This document shows positions 26,930 to 35,944 of a DNA stretch of 64,000 nt, in pieces. The translations under genes and the position numbers were made by a program. Position 1 is the first letter of the stretch, and the number at the start of each line of letters is the position of its first letter. This DNA comes from CAZLYF01 sp964586835 (GTDB lineage Bacteria; Bacillota; Clostridia; Christensenellales; Aristaeellaceae): the NCBI GenBank assembly GCA_964586835.1, contig CAZPIC010000001.1, forward strand, positions 62,001 through 126,000. Reading direction: 5' to 3'. The notes beneath the pieces were generated by a model. The model ran no database searches. It had not been told where the DNA came from and worked only from the letters and a program-made list of their open reading frames with translations.

Positions 26930-27865
26930 ATGGCACGCTTGACTGCCGCTGCTCAAACGGTTCTGCCGGTGCTTTTCATGCTTGGGTTGGGGGCTGTTTT
27001 CCGGCAGACGCGCCTTTTCAGTGAGGAACAGGTGGCGGGACTGAAGAAGCTTGTGCTGCATGTGACCCTTCCTGCCGTCCTGTTTCACTCCTTTGCCCGG
27101 GCCCAGTACAGCGCGGATTCTCTGATCTGGCCCAGCCTGATGTTCCTTGCCTGTCTGGGGGCAATGGCTCTTGGGCGGGCAGGCGCGCGGGTGATGAGGC
27201 TCTCCTCCGGGCTCGTTCCCTACCTGACCAGCGGATACGAGGCTGGCATGCTGGGGTACGCCTTGTTCGCACTGCTTGCCGGCGAAGAGCAGGTGGCTTC
27301 CTTTGCGATCATCGACTTGGGACAGGTGCTGTTCGTGTTCACCGTCTACAAGGTTTCGCTGGACAGGTCTCAGGGGGGACCGAGATCGGGGAACGAGGTG
27401 CTGCGCTCGCTTTTATTCTCTCCCCTGATACTCGCCATTGTGGCCGGCGTTTTAATGGGCGCTACCGGGGCTTTCAGGGAGCTTGAGCGTACTGGCGTCG
27501 CCCAGGTCCTCTCGTCTACGGCTTCCTTCATTGCGCAGCCGACCGCCGCGGTGGTCCTGCTGGCGGTTGGCTACGACCTCGTGCTCAGGGACATCCACTG
27601 GCGCGACACGCTGAAAATCGCAGGCTTGAGATGGGCTATTTCCGGCCTTCTGATGGCAGTGATGCTCGCAGCCAGCCGCTGGTTTCTTCATGGGGACCCC
27701 TTCATCCGTCGTGCGATCGTGCTGATGTTTCTTCTGCCACCCCCCTATGTGCTTCCGATGTTTGCAAAAGACCCTGCAGAGCGCACGGTGGTATCGTCAG
27801 GGCTGTCTTTGCTGACGCTGTTTGCCATCGCAGCCTTTGCTGCGATGACGATGTGGGGGGGCTGA
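26930..27865 (+). CDS. AEC (auxin efflux carrier) family transporter
   Basis: A 311-residue membrane protein with about ten spans in two five-helix halves. The N terminus LPVLFMLGLGAVFRQ...KKLVLHVTLPAVLFHSFA is characteristic of the AEC/YfdV family, which exports or exchanges organic anions such as malate. The substrate is unknown. ATG 26930 follows TTGGAGGTG and is 19 bases after the deacetylase stop. Transcription ends at the strong inverted repeat immediately downstream. Confidence 0.88.
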   Translation: MARLTAAAQTVLPVLFMLGLGAVFRQTRLFSEEQVAGLKKLVLHVTLPAVLFHSFARAQYSADSLIWPSLMFLACLGAMALGRAGARVMRLSSGLVPYLTSGYEAGMLGYALFALLAGEEQVASFAIIDLGQVLFVFTVYKVSLDRSQGGPRSGNEVLRSLLFSPLILAIVAGVLMGATGAFRELERTGVAQVLSSTASFIAQPTAAVVLLAVGYDLVLRDIHWRDTLKIAGLRWAISGLLMAVMLAASRWFLHGDPFIRRAIVLMFLLPPPYVLPMFAKDPAERTVVSSGLSLLTLFAIAAFAAMTMWGG

Positions 27866-27867
27866 GC

Positions 27868-27920
27868 GCGCCTGGGATAGAAAAACCGCCATATACTGGC
27901 GGTTTTTCTATCCCAGGCGC
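27868..27920. terminator. Bidirectional terminator with 24-bp perfect stem
   Basis: The left arm 27868-27891 and right arm 27897-27920 are perfectly complementary over 24 bases around a 5-nt loop (TATAC). Each arm contains an A5/T5 run, so both strands show a GC stem (CCGCCA/TGGCGG) followed by TTTTT. It lies between the convergent AEC and pckG genes and can end both. Confidence 0.92.
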
Positions 27921-27936
27921 GGAGGTTCGTGCCGGC

Positions 27937-29730
27937 TTATTCCTTCAGTCGTTTTCTGAGCGCTTCAAGCTGTAGGAACATCTCCTCAGGCAGGCGTTCC
28001 CTGTAGCCTTCAAAGTGCCTGGCGATGGAGTCCGCTTCCCGGGTCCACCGCTCCCTGTCCACCTTCAGCAATTCGACCAGGGTCTCCTCGCTGACGGAGT
28101 CAAGCCCGTCCATGTCAATATCTTCGGGCAGGGGCATGTTCCCGATGGGAGTGGACACTGCCGTGCACTGGCCATTGACCCTCTCTGTGATCCACTTAAG
28201 GACCCGGCTGTTTTCACCAAAGCCGGGCCAGAGCCAGTTGCCTTTGGAATCCTTCCGGAACCAGTTGACGTAGTAGATCTTCGGCAGCTTGTCAGCGGTG
28301 CTGCGCTTGCCCATGTCGAGCCAGTGGCGGAGGTAGTCTCCGACATGGTAGCCAATGAAAGGAAGCATTGCGAAGGGGTCCCGCCGGACCTGACCGATGT
28401 GGTCAGAAATGGTCGCCGCAGTGATTTCCGAGCCCATGATGGCGCCCATGAACACGCCGTGTTCCCAGTCAAAGCTGCCATGGACCAGGGGGACGGTGCT
28501 GGGCCTGCGCCCTCCGATGAGGATGGCGGAAATAGGAACACCCGCTGGATCTTCCCACTCCGGAGCGATGACAGGGCACTGGCTGGCCGGTGCTGTGAAA
28601 CGCGCGTTAGGATGCGCGGCCGGCGTGTTGCTGTCTGGCGTCCAGTCGTTTCCTTTCCAGTCGATAAGATGATCGGGTGCATCCTTCCCGATGCCTTCCC
28701 ACCAGACATCGCCATCGTCCGTCAGGGCGACGTTCGTGAAAATGGTGTTCTTCTGGATGCTCAGCATCGCGTTGGGGTTGGAGTCCATGGAGGTACCGGG
28801 GGCCACCCCAAAGAAGCCGGCTTCCGGATTGATGGCGTACAGGCGCCCGTCTTTACCGAACCTCATCCAAGCGATGTCGTCGCCGATGGTTTCCACCTTC
28901 CATCCCGGCAGCGAGGGCACCATCATGGCCAGGTTGGTTTTGCCGCAGGCACTTGGGAAGGCACCCGTGATATAGGTCTTGTGGCCTTCGGGGTCGGTGA
29001 TGCTTAGGATGAGCATGTGCTCCGCCATCCAACCCTCGTCATGGGCCTGAACGCTTGCGATGCGCAGTGCGAAACACTTTTTGCCTAAAAGGGCGTTGCC
29101 GCCGTAGCCAGACCCGTAAGACCAGATCGTCCTCTCTTCCGGGAAGTGGCTGATATATTTCTGCTCCATGGGCGCACAGGGCCAGGGCACATCTTTTTGC
29201 CCCGGGGCGAGCGGTGCTCCCACGGAGTGCAGGCAGGGAACGAAGTCGTCGTCCCCCAGGGCTTCCAGCACAGCCTTGCCCATGCGGGTCATGATGCGCA
29301 TGTTGACCACGACGTAGGGACTGTCTGTGATCTCAACACCGATCTTGGACGTGGGTCCTCCAACAGGTCCCATGGAAAAAGGGATCACATAGAGGGTCCT
29401 TCCCCTCATGCAGCCTCTGTACAGCGCCGTCATGGTCTTCTTCAGTTCCACCGGGTCAATCCAGTTGTTGGTTGGACCCGCATCTTCCTTCCTGCGCGAC
29501 GCGATGAAGGTGCGATCTTCCACCCGCGCGACGTCGGAAGGATCGCTGCGAAAAAGATAGCAACCCGGCAGCTTTTCCTGGTTTAGGCGGATGGCTGCGC
29601 CGGAAGCGACGGCCTGATCGAGGAGCCACTGGTTTTCTTCCTCGGAGCCGTCACACCAGTGTACCCTGTCAGGTGCGCATAGCTCTGTTATGTCGTTGAC
29701 CCAGTTGAGCAGTTTCTTATTTGAGGTCAT
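27937..29730 (-). CDS. pckG: Phosphoenolpyruvate carboxykinase (GTP)
   Basis: A 597-residue GTP-dependent PEPCK that interconverts oxaloacetate and PEP. The P-loop FPSACGKTNLAM lies near residue 260, the N-terminal WCDGSEEE motif is present, and so are the DDIAWMRFGKDG metal/nucleotide region and the EPEAGFFGVAPG-like segment (here NPEAGFFGVAPGTS). Length and motifs fit the GTP class and not the ATP class. ATG 29730 follows GAAGGGAGA. It is monocistronic, with its own promoter and the shared terminator. Confidence 0.96.
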   Translation of the reverse strand: MTSNKKLLNWVNDITELCAPDRVHWCDGSEEENQWLLDQAVASGAAIRLNQEKLPGCYLFRSDPSDVARVEDRTFIASRRKEDAGPTNNWIDPVELKKTMTALYRGCMRGRTLYVIPFSMGPVGGPTSKIGVEITDSPYVVVNMRIMTRMGKAVLEALGDDDFVPCLHSVGAPLAPGQKDVPWPCAPMEQKYISHFPEERTIWSYGSGYGGNALLGKKCFALRIASVQAHDEGWMAEHMLILSITDPEGHKTYITGAFPSACGKTNLAMMVPSLPGWKVETIGDDIAWMRFGKDGRLYAINPEAGFFGVAPGTSMDSNPNAMLSIQKNTIFTNVALTDDGDVWWEGIGKDAPDHLIDWKGNDWTPDSNTPAAHPNARFTAPASQCPVIAPEWEDPAGVPISAILIGGRRPSTVPLVHGSFDWEHGVFMGAIMGSEITAATISDHIGQVRRDPFAMLPFIGYHVGDYLRHWLDMGKRSTADKLPKIYYVNWFRKDSKGNWLWPGFGENSRVLKWITERVNGQCTAVSTPIGNMPLPEDIDMDGLDSVSEETLVELLKVDRERWTREADSIARHFEGYRERLPEEMFLQLEALRKRLKE

Positions 29731-29811
29731 CTGTTGTCTCCCTTCAAAGCGTGTCTGTGGACGGGACCTGTCCGTGGATCAAGTGCCGCGTCACCCGGTC
29801 GGCCGGAGAGA

Positions 29812-29840
29812 AGTCTATGCCGTTATAGACAGAAAATCAA
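29812..29840 (-). promoter_or_regulatory. Candidate promoter of pckG
   Basis: On the minus strand TTGATT and TAGACT are separated by 17 bases. The leader would be about 75 bases. The -35 element overlaps the last codons of the preceding gene. Confidence 0.45.
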
Positions 29841-30298
29841 GAACGTTTTCTAAACGCAGGGATCCCCATCCCAGGGCGGTTTCTGTTCCCCGGGCGTGTG
29901 AGGATTTCTCCCATGACGATTCCCTGAAGCAGGGTGTCGCGGCTGAACACGGGTGGGAGGAGGGCAGGTCCGCTCGACAAAGCAGCGGGAGACTGGTCGG
30001 CGGCATTCTGACGCAGGAGTCCGGAAGCCTTGGGTTCCTCGTATCCAAACGGTTCTTCCAAGCTTGGTGGATCTCTGCGAAAAGGCGCGACGGAAAGTGG
30101 AAGCGCTTGGGCCGGCGGAGGCGAGGACAGGGGCGCCTGAACCCCGGAAGCCGTTTCCTTGGCTCGGCTTTTCGCCACAGCAGGCATCGCCCTAGGCACT
30201 GCGGCTTTCCTGGCAGCTTCCTGTTGTTTTTTCTGTGCCTTTTTCATCAGCGAGCTGATGGCCGAAACAATCACGAACAGGAGGATGATGGCGTCCAC
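29837..30298 (-). CDS. Small single-span protein in the nfeD-floA operon
   Basis: A 153-residue protein with one N-terminal membrane span (AIILLFVIVSAISSLM) followed by a Lys/Ala/Pro-rich, probably disordered cytoplasmic tail (KKAQKKQQEAARKAAV and several proline clusters). No family recognised. GTG 30298 follows GGGAGGGG by seven bases. It begins about 60 bases after floA, so it is third in an nfeD-floA-x operon, the position occupied by a small gene (yqfB) in Bacillus subtilis. Similarity to YqfB is positional only. Confidence 0.6.
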   Translation of the reverse strand: MDAIILLFVIVSAISSLMKKAQKKQQEAARKAAVPRAMPAVAKSRAKETASGVQAPLSSPPPAQALPLSVAPFRRDPPSLEEPFGYEEPKASGLLRQNAADQSPAALSSGPALLPPVFSRDTLLQGIVMGEILTRPGNRNRPGMGIPAFRKRS

Positions 30299-30357
30299 GT
30301 AACCCCTCCCTTCCGATGACCCCAATGCTTGTGATGCTTACGGGCCGCTTGCGCGGC

Positions 30358-31368
30358 TTACTGTTTTTGTGCTGACGGCTTTGACGGGTCGTCCGGGCTC
30401 TGTCCGGTTGCCTTGGCGATGCCTTCGCGCATGGAAGTATCCGAGATGACGTTTTGCATCTGGTAATAGTCCATAACGCCCAGTCTTCCACTGCGCAGTG
30501 CGTCAGCCATGGCGAGGGGTACCTGAGCCTGTGCTTCGACAACCTTGGCCTGCATTTCCTGAACGGAAGCCTTCATCTCCTGCTCCCGGGCGACAGCCAT
30601 GGCCCGGCGCTCCTCGGCACGCGCCTGTGCGATGCGCAAGTCCGCCTCAGCCTGATCCATCTGCAGCTGTGCGCCTATGTTACGTCCAACGTCCACGTCT
30701 GCGATGTCAATGGACAGTATTTCAAAGGCAGTCCCGGCGTCCAGCCCCTTATTGAGAACCGTATGGCTGATCTTATCCGGATTTTCAAGCACTTCTTTGT
30801 GTGCGTTTGAAGAACCAATGGTGGTGACGATCCCTTCGCCGACACGTGCGATGATTGTTTCCTCGCCCGCTCCGCCGACCAGGCGGGTGATATTGGTCCT
30901 CACCGTTACGCGCGCCTTGGCACGCAGCTCAATGCCGTCCTTGGCGATGGCGGCGACAGGCGGTGTCTCGATGACCTTGGGCAACACACTCATCTGCACG
31001 GCTTGCAGCACATCACGACCCGCCAGGTCGATGGCGCAGGCCTGCTTAAAGGAAAGCGCGATGCTGGCCTGCTGCGCGGAGATCTGCGCCTTGATCACCC
31101 TCTCGATGTTGCCGCCGGCCAGAAAGTGCTTCTCAAGCAGGTCGATGGTCAGGTCGAGGCCGGCTTTTTGCGCCATGATGAAGGCGTCCACCAGCCGGTG
31201 GGGAGAGATGCGCCGCAGCCGCATGCCGATGAGGGTGACGATCTTCAGGTGCACGCCCGACGCGCGCGCGCGAACCCACAGGCCGATGGGCACGTAGCGG
31301 AAGAACACCGCAGCCAGTACCACGACGACCACGAGGGCGAAAAGGATCCAGAATGAAGCCAGGTCCAT
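30358..31368 (-). CDS. floA: Flotillin-like protein FloA
   Basis: A 336-residue SPFH/flotillin-like scaffold protein. One N-terminal hairpin or span (FWILFALVVVVVLAAVFF) is followed by the FloA-specific domain (RASGVHLKIVTLIGMRLRR, GGNIERVIKAQISAQQA), the SPFH core, and a C-terminal Ala/Glu-rich coiled coil (ARAEERRAMAVAREQEMKA). FloA organises functional membrane microdomains. It follows nfeD by 12 bases, the usual partner arrangement. Confidence 0.93.
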   Translation of the reverse strand: MDLASFWILFALVVVVVLAAVFFRYVPIGLWVRARASGVHLKIVTLIGMRLRRISPHRLVDAFIMAQKAGLDLTIDLLEKHFLAGGNIERVIKAQISAQQASIALSFKQACAIDLAGRDVLQAVQMSVLPKVIETPPVAAIAKDGIELRAKARVTVRTNITRLVGGAGEETIIARVGEGIVTTIGSSNAHKEVLENPDKISHTVLNKGLDAGTAFEILSIDIADVDVGRNIGAQLQMDQAEADLRIAQARAEERRAMAVAREQEMKASVQEMQAKVVEAQAQVPLAMADALRSGRLGVMDYYQMQNVISDTSMREGIAKATGQSPDDPSKPSAQKQ

Positions 31369-31380
31369 GGATAAGCCTCC

Positions 31381-31881
31381 TTACGTGTTGACTTCCCGCA
31401 CGACGACGCGCGCCCCTTCGACCAGCGTGACGCGTACGCGCGCCCCCATTTGGATGAACTCTCCGTCTGAGACGACATCAAGCCGGGTACTGTCGATCTC
31501 CGCGATGCCTGCAGGTCTGAGAAAGGTCAGAGCGATGCCTTCCCTGTGAAGGAAGGGGCTCAGGTCGGGACCGGCAGAATAGCCTTCACCCCTGCCCTCA
31601 GCGTCTTTGAGGATCAGAGGTGAACGCGAGAGTCGGCCGGACGATGCGGACTTGAACGAGAGCGTGGCGGTAATCCCTGTGAGGGCGAGCACCACAAGGG
31701 TGACACCCAACCCTGCGAGCGGGCCATGCGTGGTCCAGGTAAGAACGATGCTGGCTAACAGCATTAAAGTGCCTGATATGCCCGGGAGACCAAATCCCGG
31801 CATGAACATCTCAAAAACCAGCAGTGCGATCCCGACGAGCAGGCAGACAAGGATCGGCAGGTTTTGCAACAGAAACTGCAT
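31381..31881 (-). CDS. NfeD-like membrane protein (short form)
   Basis: A 166-residue NfeD1b-type protein without the serine-protease domain. Three spans lie between about residues 7 and 75 (including PGFGLPGISGTLMLLASIVLTW), and a C-terminal OB-fold (about 100-166) ends GARVRVTLVEGARVVVREVN. It is the expected partner of FloA and precedes it in the operon. ATG 31881 follows GGAGGGATC. Confidence 0.88.
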   Translation of the reverse strand: MQFLLQNLPILVCLLVGIALLVFEMFMPGFGLPGISGTLMLLASIVLTWTTHGPLAGLGVTLVVLALTGITATLSFKSASSGRLSRSPLILKDAEGRGEGYSAGPDLSPFLHREGIALTFLRPAGIAEIDSTRLDVVSDGEFIQMGARVRVTLVEGARVVVREVNT

Positions 31882-31905
31882 AACGATCCCTCCTTCGCGA
31901 ATCTC

Positions 31906-31934
31906 ATGATAGCATAGCAGGAGGAGGGCTGCAA
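31906..31934 (-). promoter_or_regulatory. Promoter of the nfeD-floA operon
   Basis: On the minus strand TTGCAG and TATCAT are separated by 17 bases, with a leader of about 18 bases to the nfeD ATG. Confidence 0.55.
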
Positions 31935-31953
31935 TCGCACAGAGGACCTAATG

Positions 31954-31984
31954 AAAAAGCCCCCACCCATGGGTGGAAGCTTTG
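31954..31984 (-). terminator. Intrinsic terminator of the small zinc-ribbon gene
   Basis: Read on the minus strand, a CCACCC/GGGTGG stem flanked by further GC pairs is followed by CTTTTTC. It lies 12 bases beyond the stop of the gene at 31997 and just upstream of the nfeD promoter. Confidence 0.75.
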
Positions 31985-31996
31985 AGCGGTTCTTTC

Positions 31997-32299
31997 TCAG
32001 TAGCGGGGATTGACCCTGACATAGCAGTCCCTGCAGTAAACAGGCCGGTCACCCCTGGGAAGGAATGGAACCTGGGTTTCCACACCACAGCTTGCGCAGA
32101 TCGTGTCATACATCTGACGCTCACCGTCTCTGTAGCCACCCATGCGGCCGCCACCGTTGCTACGACGTTCGGCGCGACAGGAAGGGCAACGCCCTGGCTC
32201 GTTCTGGAAACCCTTTTCCGCGAAAAAAGCCTGTTCTGAAGAGGTGAAGGTGAACTGGTTGCCGCAGTCACGGCATGTGAGGGTTTTGTCGTTGTACAT
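31997..32299 (-). CDS. Small zinc-ribbon protein with three CXXC pairs plus one
   Basis: A 100-residue protein containing CRDC (9-12), CPSC (38-41), CASC (68-71) and CRDC (89-92). This is the arrangement of the CxxC-x17-CxxC zinc-ribbon family found widely in Firmicutes and other phyla. Two zinc ribbons are expected, joined by a Gly/Arg-rich linker. The function is unknown; nucleic-acid binding is plausible. ATG 32299 has AGGAGGTG 12 bases away, a long spacing. It has its own promoter and terminator. Confidence 0.8.
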   Translation of the reverse strand: MYNDKTLTCRDCGNQFTFTSSEQAFFAEKGFQNEPGRCPSCRAERRSNGGGRMGGYRDGERQMYDTICASCGVETQVPFLPRGDRPVYCRDCYVRVNPRY

Positions 32300-32436
32300 A
32301 AAATCTATGCACCTCCTGGTTTTCTTGTCCCACCGTTGCGACTTTCAGCTGTCTTGTTGGTTTCTTCCATCTGTCGCGTAACGATGAGGAAAACCGGGAA
32401 GAACACCTGGGTCAGACCGAACTGGGACCGGACAAG

Positions 32437-32466
32437 AGTGTATCATAGATTTGAAGCCATGTACAA
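32437..32466 (-). promoter_or_regulatory. Candidate promoter of the small zinc-ribbon gene
   Basis: On the minus strand TTGTAC and TACACT are separated by 18 bases with TGA before the -10. It would give a long leader of about 130 bases. Confidence 0.35.
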
Positions 32467-32533
32467 CATTTTCTCACAGCTGTGCCGGCATATTTTTGTG
32501 ATGGTCGGGACTTTGTTGCGAAGGAAACCCGTC

Positions 32534-35500
32534 TCAGGCCTTCCTGATGCTCAGCAGCGCCGTTTCTCCATTGATATCCCATTCCCGGCTGTAGGCGTCT
32601 GAAGGAGGCGATTCGTCTGACAGAGCTTGTGCCAGGACATAACGGCCTATCATTTCACGGCTTTTTTCCACGACCGATTCAAGCCGTGGACTGGAACGGT
32701 AGGTGATGTGGATCCTGTCGGTGACCTCAAGGCCCGCATCACGGCGCATGGTCTGCAACTTGCTGATCAGCTCGCGCGCGTAACCTTCATCGATGAGCTC
32801 TTCCGTCAGCGCTGTGTCCAGGGCGACCGTGACGCCGCGTTCCTCCAATGAGATGAAGCCAGGCTTCCTGGCGGTTTCTACCAGGACGTTCTCCCGGGAA
32901 AGGGACACCCGGGTTCCGTCTATCTCAAAGAGGATATCTTCACCTCTGTCAAAGGCGTCCAGCGCCTCCGCTCCGTCCATCTGGGAGAGGCGGGCGGAGA
33001 CTTTTCCGAGAAGCCTGCCGTAGCGTGGTCCCAGCGTGCGCAGCTGGGGTTTGAGCCGATAGTCCGTAAAGGCACGGATGTCCTCGGCAACGATGATTTC
33101 CCTGACGTTCAGTTCGTCGGCGGCCAGTTCGGCGAAGGGCTTGTCAAGCACAGCCCCGGACACAAAAAGGCGCGCGCAGGGTTGCCGGTTTTTGATAGAG
33201 GCCAGGTTGCGACAGGCGCGCCCAAGCTGCACGACGTCAAGCAGGGATCGCATCTGTGCCTCCAGGGTAGGGTCGATCCATAGAGGGTCGCTTGAGGGGA
33301 AGTCGCACAGATGGACGGACTCCGGGGCGGACTTATCCACTGAACGGACCAGGTTTTGGTACATGGCCTCGGAGATGAAGGGGACAAAGGGGGCAATCAG
33401 CCTGCACAGCGTGTCAAGCACGGTGTATAGCGTGACAAAGGCTGACTCCTTGTCCCCATCCATGCCCTTGCCCCAGAAACGGGGGCGGGAGCGCCGCACA
33501 TACCAGTTGGAAAGCTCGTCCACAAAGGCCTGGACAGCCGCCGCTGATTCCGGAATCCTGTAGTTGGACAAGCCTTCATCCACCTGCCCGACAAGCATGT
33601 GAAGCCGGCTCAAGATCCATCGGTCCATGAGCGTCAGCGCTGCCTGTGAAAGGGGATGGAGATTTGGGTCAAAGCCGTCAATCTCGGCATAGAGGATATA
33701 GAAGGCATAGGTGTTCCAGAGCGTCCCCAGGAACCGGCGCTGCACTTCGCCGACTGCCTCAGCGCTGAAGCGACTGGGCAGCCAGGGTGCGCCCGCGGTG
33801 TAAAAGTACCAGCGGACAGCATCTGCGCCCTGCTCATCAAGCGCTTCTCTGGGGTCCACGACGTTTCCCAGATGCTTGCTCATCTTGTGGCCGTCCTTGT
33901 CCTGCACATGCCCCAGGACCAGGCAGTGCCGGAAGGGCGAACGGCCAAACACGAGGGTGCCGATGGCAAGCAGTGTATAGAACCACCCACGGGTCTGGTC
34001 TACGGCCTCACTGATGAAGTCGGCGGGGAAGGTCTCAAGGAAGCTTTCCTGGTTTTCAAAGGGATAATGCCACTGCGCAAAAGGCATGCTGCCGGAGTCG
34101 TACCAGCAGTCGATGACCTCGCTGACACGCCGCATTTCATCGCTGCACTCCGGGCACCTGAGGACGACGCTGTCGATATAGGGCCGGTGGAGCTCCGGCA
34201 GACGGAGGGGCTCGACACTCATTTCCTCAAGCTCCCGACGGCTGCCAATGACATGGACATGGCCTTTGCTGCAGGTCCACACGGGCAGGGGAGTGCCCCA
34301 GTATCGCTCCCTGGAAAGGCCCCAGTCCAGCACATTCTCAACGAAATGACCCATCCGACCGTCCCTGATATGCTCAGGATGCCATTGGACGGAGCGGTTG
34401 TTTTCGACAAGGCTGTCCTTCACCGCGGTCATGCGGATGAACCAGGTACCTCTGGCGTAGTACAGAAGTGGCGTGGCGCAGCGCCAGCAGTGTGGATAGT
34501 TATGGGTGTAGGGCTGCCGATCGAAGAGGAGGCCTCGATCTTTCAGGTCTGCGAGGATGAGAGGATCGGCTTCCTTCACAAAGCGGCCCGACCAGGGGGT
34601 GCCCTCGACGAAATGCCCCTGTGTGTCCACCAGCTGGACGAAGGGCAACCCTCTTTGTAGGCCGATGCGCGCGTCGTCCTCGCCAAAGGCCGGGGCGATG
34701 TGGACAACGCCTGTCCCATCCGTTAGGGTGACATAGCTGTCGTTGACCACATACCAGGCCTTTTCTTCCGTGGGTGTGAAGGCGTAAAGGGGTTCGTACG
34801 CGACGCCGTCCAGACGGCTGCCTGGAAAACATTCCAGAATCGTCACTTCCCTGAGCATGTCCTCGGAAAACACGGATGCGATCAGGGCTTTCGCCAGGAT
34901 GAGGACTTCGTCCCTGAAACGCAGTCGGCAGTATTCCTCTTCTGCGTTGACGCACAGCGCCACGTTGGAGGGCAGCGTCCAAGGCGTGGTGGTCCATGCA
35001 AGGAGGCTTTCAGCGCTGTCGGTCCCGCGGATCCTGAACCTGACAAAGGCCGCGTCTTCGGTCACCTCGCGATATCCCATCGCAACTTCGTGGGTGGACA
35101 GGGCTGTGCCGCAGCGGGGACAGTAGGGGACGACTTTGTGTCCCCTGTATAAAAGGCCCTTGTCTGCAATTTGCTTCAGGCTCCACCAGACACTTTCGAT
35201 GTAGCTGTCGTGGTAGGTGACGTAAGGATGCTCCATGTCCAGCCAGAAGGCGACGCGCTCGGACATCTCCTCCCATTCGCTCAGGTACTTCCAGACGCTT
35301 TCCTTGCATGCGCGGATAAAGGGCTCGATGCCAAAGCGCTCGATCTCTTCCTTGCCGTTTAAGCCCAGGTTGCGCTCCACCTCCAGCTCGACAGGCAGGC
35401 CATGGGTGTCCCACCCAGCGATGCGCAGCACGTTTTTTCCCTTCATCGTCTGGTAGCGTGGGATCAGGTCTTTTACAGCCCGCGTAAGGACGTGCCCGAT

Positions 35501-35665
35501 ATGAGGCTTGCCGTTCGCTGTAGGCGGACCATCGTAGAATGTAAAACGTGGCGCGCCGCTGCGGAAAGCAAAGCTTTTTTCTACGATCCGGTTTTTTTTC
35601 CAAAAGGCGGCGATCTGTTTTTCTCGCCCCGCGAAATCCATATCAGTTGAGACCTTCTCGTACAT
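32534..35665 (-). CDS. ileS: Isoleucyl-tRNA synthetase
   Basis: A 1043-residue class I synthetase. HIGH is at residues 55-58 (KPHIGHVLT) and the second signature is KMSKH (HKMSKHLGNVVDP) near residue 600, with H in place of the usual R or S. The large editing domain and zinc-binding cysteines (YCPRCGTALS) are present. The length and C-terminal layout fit the eukaryote-like type 2 IleRS, which is often mupirocin-tolerant; that property is inference. ATG 35665 follows GGAGGTACTTC, and a T-box leader precedes it. Confidence 0.95.
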   Translation of the reverse strand: MYEKVSTDMDFAGREKQIAAFWKKNRIVEKSFAFRSGAPRFTFYDGPPTANGKPHIGHVLTRAVKDLIPRYQTMKGKNVLRIAGWDTHGLPVELEVERNLGLNGKEEIERFGIEPFIRACKESVWKYLSEWEEMSERVAFWLDMEHPYVTYHDSYIESVWWSLKQIADKGLLYRGHKVVPYCPRCGTALSTHEVAMGYREVTEDAAFVRFRIRGTDSAESLLAWTTTPWTLPSNVALCVNAEEEYCRLRFRDEVLILAKALIASVFSEDMLREVTILECFPGSRLDGVAYEPLYAFTPTEEKAWYVVNDSYVTLTDGTGVVHIAPAFGEDDARIGLQRGLPFVQLVDTQGHFVEGTPWSGRFVKEADPLILADLKDRGLLFDRQPYTHNYPHCWRCATPLLYYARGTWFIRMTAVKDSLVENNRSVQWHPEHIRDGRMGHFVENVLDWGLSRERYWGTPLPVWTCSKGHVHVIGSRRELEEMSVEPLRLPELHRPYIDSVVLRCPECSDEMRRVSEVIDCWYDSGSMPFAQWHYPFENQESFLETFPADFISEAVDQTRGWFYTLLAIGTLVFGRSPFRHCLVLGHVQDKDGHKMSKHLGNVVDPREALDEQGADAVRWYFYTAGAPWLPSRFSAEAVGEVQRRFLGTLWNTYAFYILYAEIDGFDPNLHPLSQAALTLMDRWILSRLHMLVGQVDEGLSNYRIPESAAAVQAFVDELSNWYVRRSRPRFWGKGMDGDKESAFVTLYTVLDTLCRLIAPFVPFISEAMYQNLVRSVDKSAPESVHLCDFPSSDPLWIDPTLEAQMRSLLDVVQLGRACRNLASIKNRQPCARLFVSGAVLDKPFAELAADELNVREIIVAEDIRAFTDYRLKPQLRTLGPRYGRLLGKVSARLSQMDGAEALDAFDRGEDILFEIDGTRVSLSRENVLVETARKPGFISLEERGVTVALDTALTEELIDEGYARELISKLQTMRRDAGLEVTDRIHITYRSSPRLESVVEKSREMIGRYVLAQALSDESPPSDAYSREWDINGETALLSIRKA

Positions 35666-35669
35666 GAAG

Positions 35670-35887
35670 TACCTCCACAAAAAAACCGTCCTCTTGGGAC
35701 GGAACAATCCGCGGTACCACCCAAATTGACGGGGGGCAACGCCCCCGCCCGCTTGCGTTGCCTTCTACCGGTGGCTGCCGTGAGGTGTGGCCTCCTGCTC
35801 CGGGGTGATCCAATGCGTTCAGCACCGCCGGGATCGCACCCTCCCCGGCTCGCTTCAGGTCCCTCCCGCACCCGTTCCCGTCATTGC
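35670..35887 (-). promoter_or_regulatory. T-box riboswitch leader of ileS
   Basis: On the minus strand the conserved T-box sequence GGGTGGTACCGCGG (35722-35709) is followed by a terminator hairpin (CCGTCC, 5-nt loop, GGACGG, 35702-35686) and seven Ts. The upstream stem I region contains AAGCGAGCC-type conserved sequence and Ile codons at the expected distance (ATT at 35814-35812, ATC at 35809-35807), either of which could be the specifier. Uncharged tRNA-Ile should stabilise the antiterminator. Confidence 0.92.
35679..35702 (-). terminator. Regulated terminator of the ileS T-box
   Basis: A 6-bp GC stem with a 5-nt loop, followed by TTTTTTT, on the minus strand and only 14 bases before the ileS ATG. 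It competes with the antiterminator containing the T-box sequence. Confidence 0.9.
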
Positions 35888-35893
35888 AGCGGC

Positions 35894-35923
35894 ATTATAA
35901 CCCGGTCCGGGCTTGGAAGTAAA
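35894..35923 (-). promoter_or_regulatory. Promoter of the ileS leader
   Basis: On the minus strand a perfect TATAAT (35899-35894) and TTTACT (35923-35918) are separated by 18 bases. It is divergent from the hprK promoter about 20 bases away. Confidence 0.65.
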
Positions 35924-35944
35924 GCGCCCGGCGGCTTTCTATCC

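Noticed and set aside
28015..29007. 330-codon plus-strand open frame
   Set aside because: Antisense to pckG, whose motifs are unambiguous.
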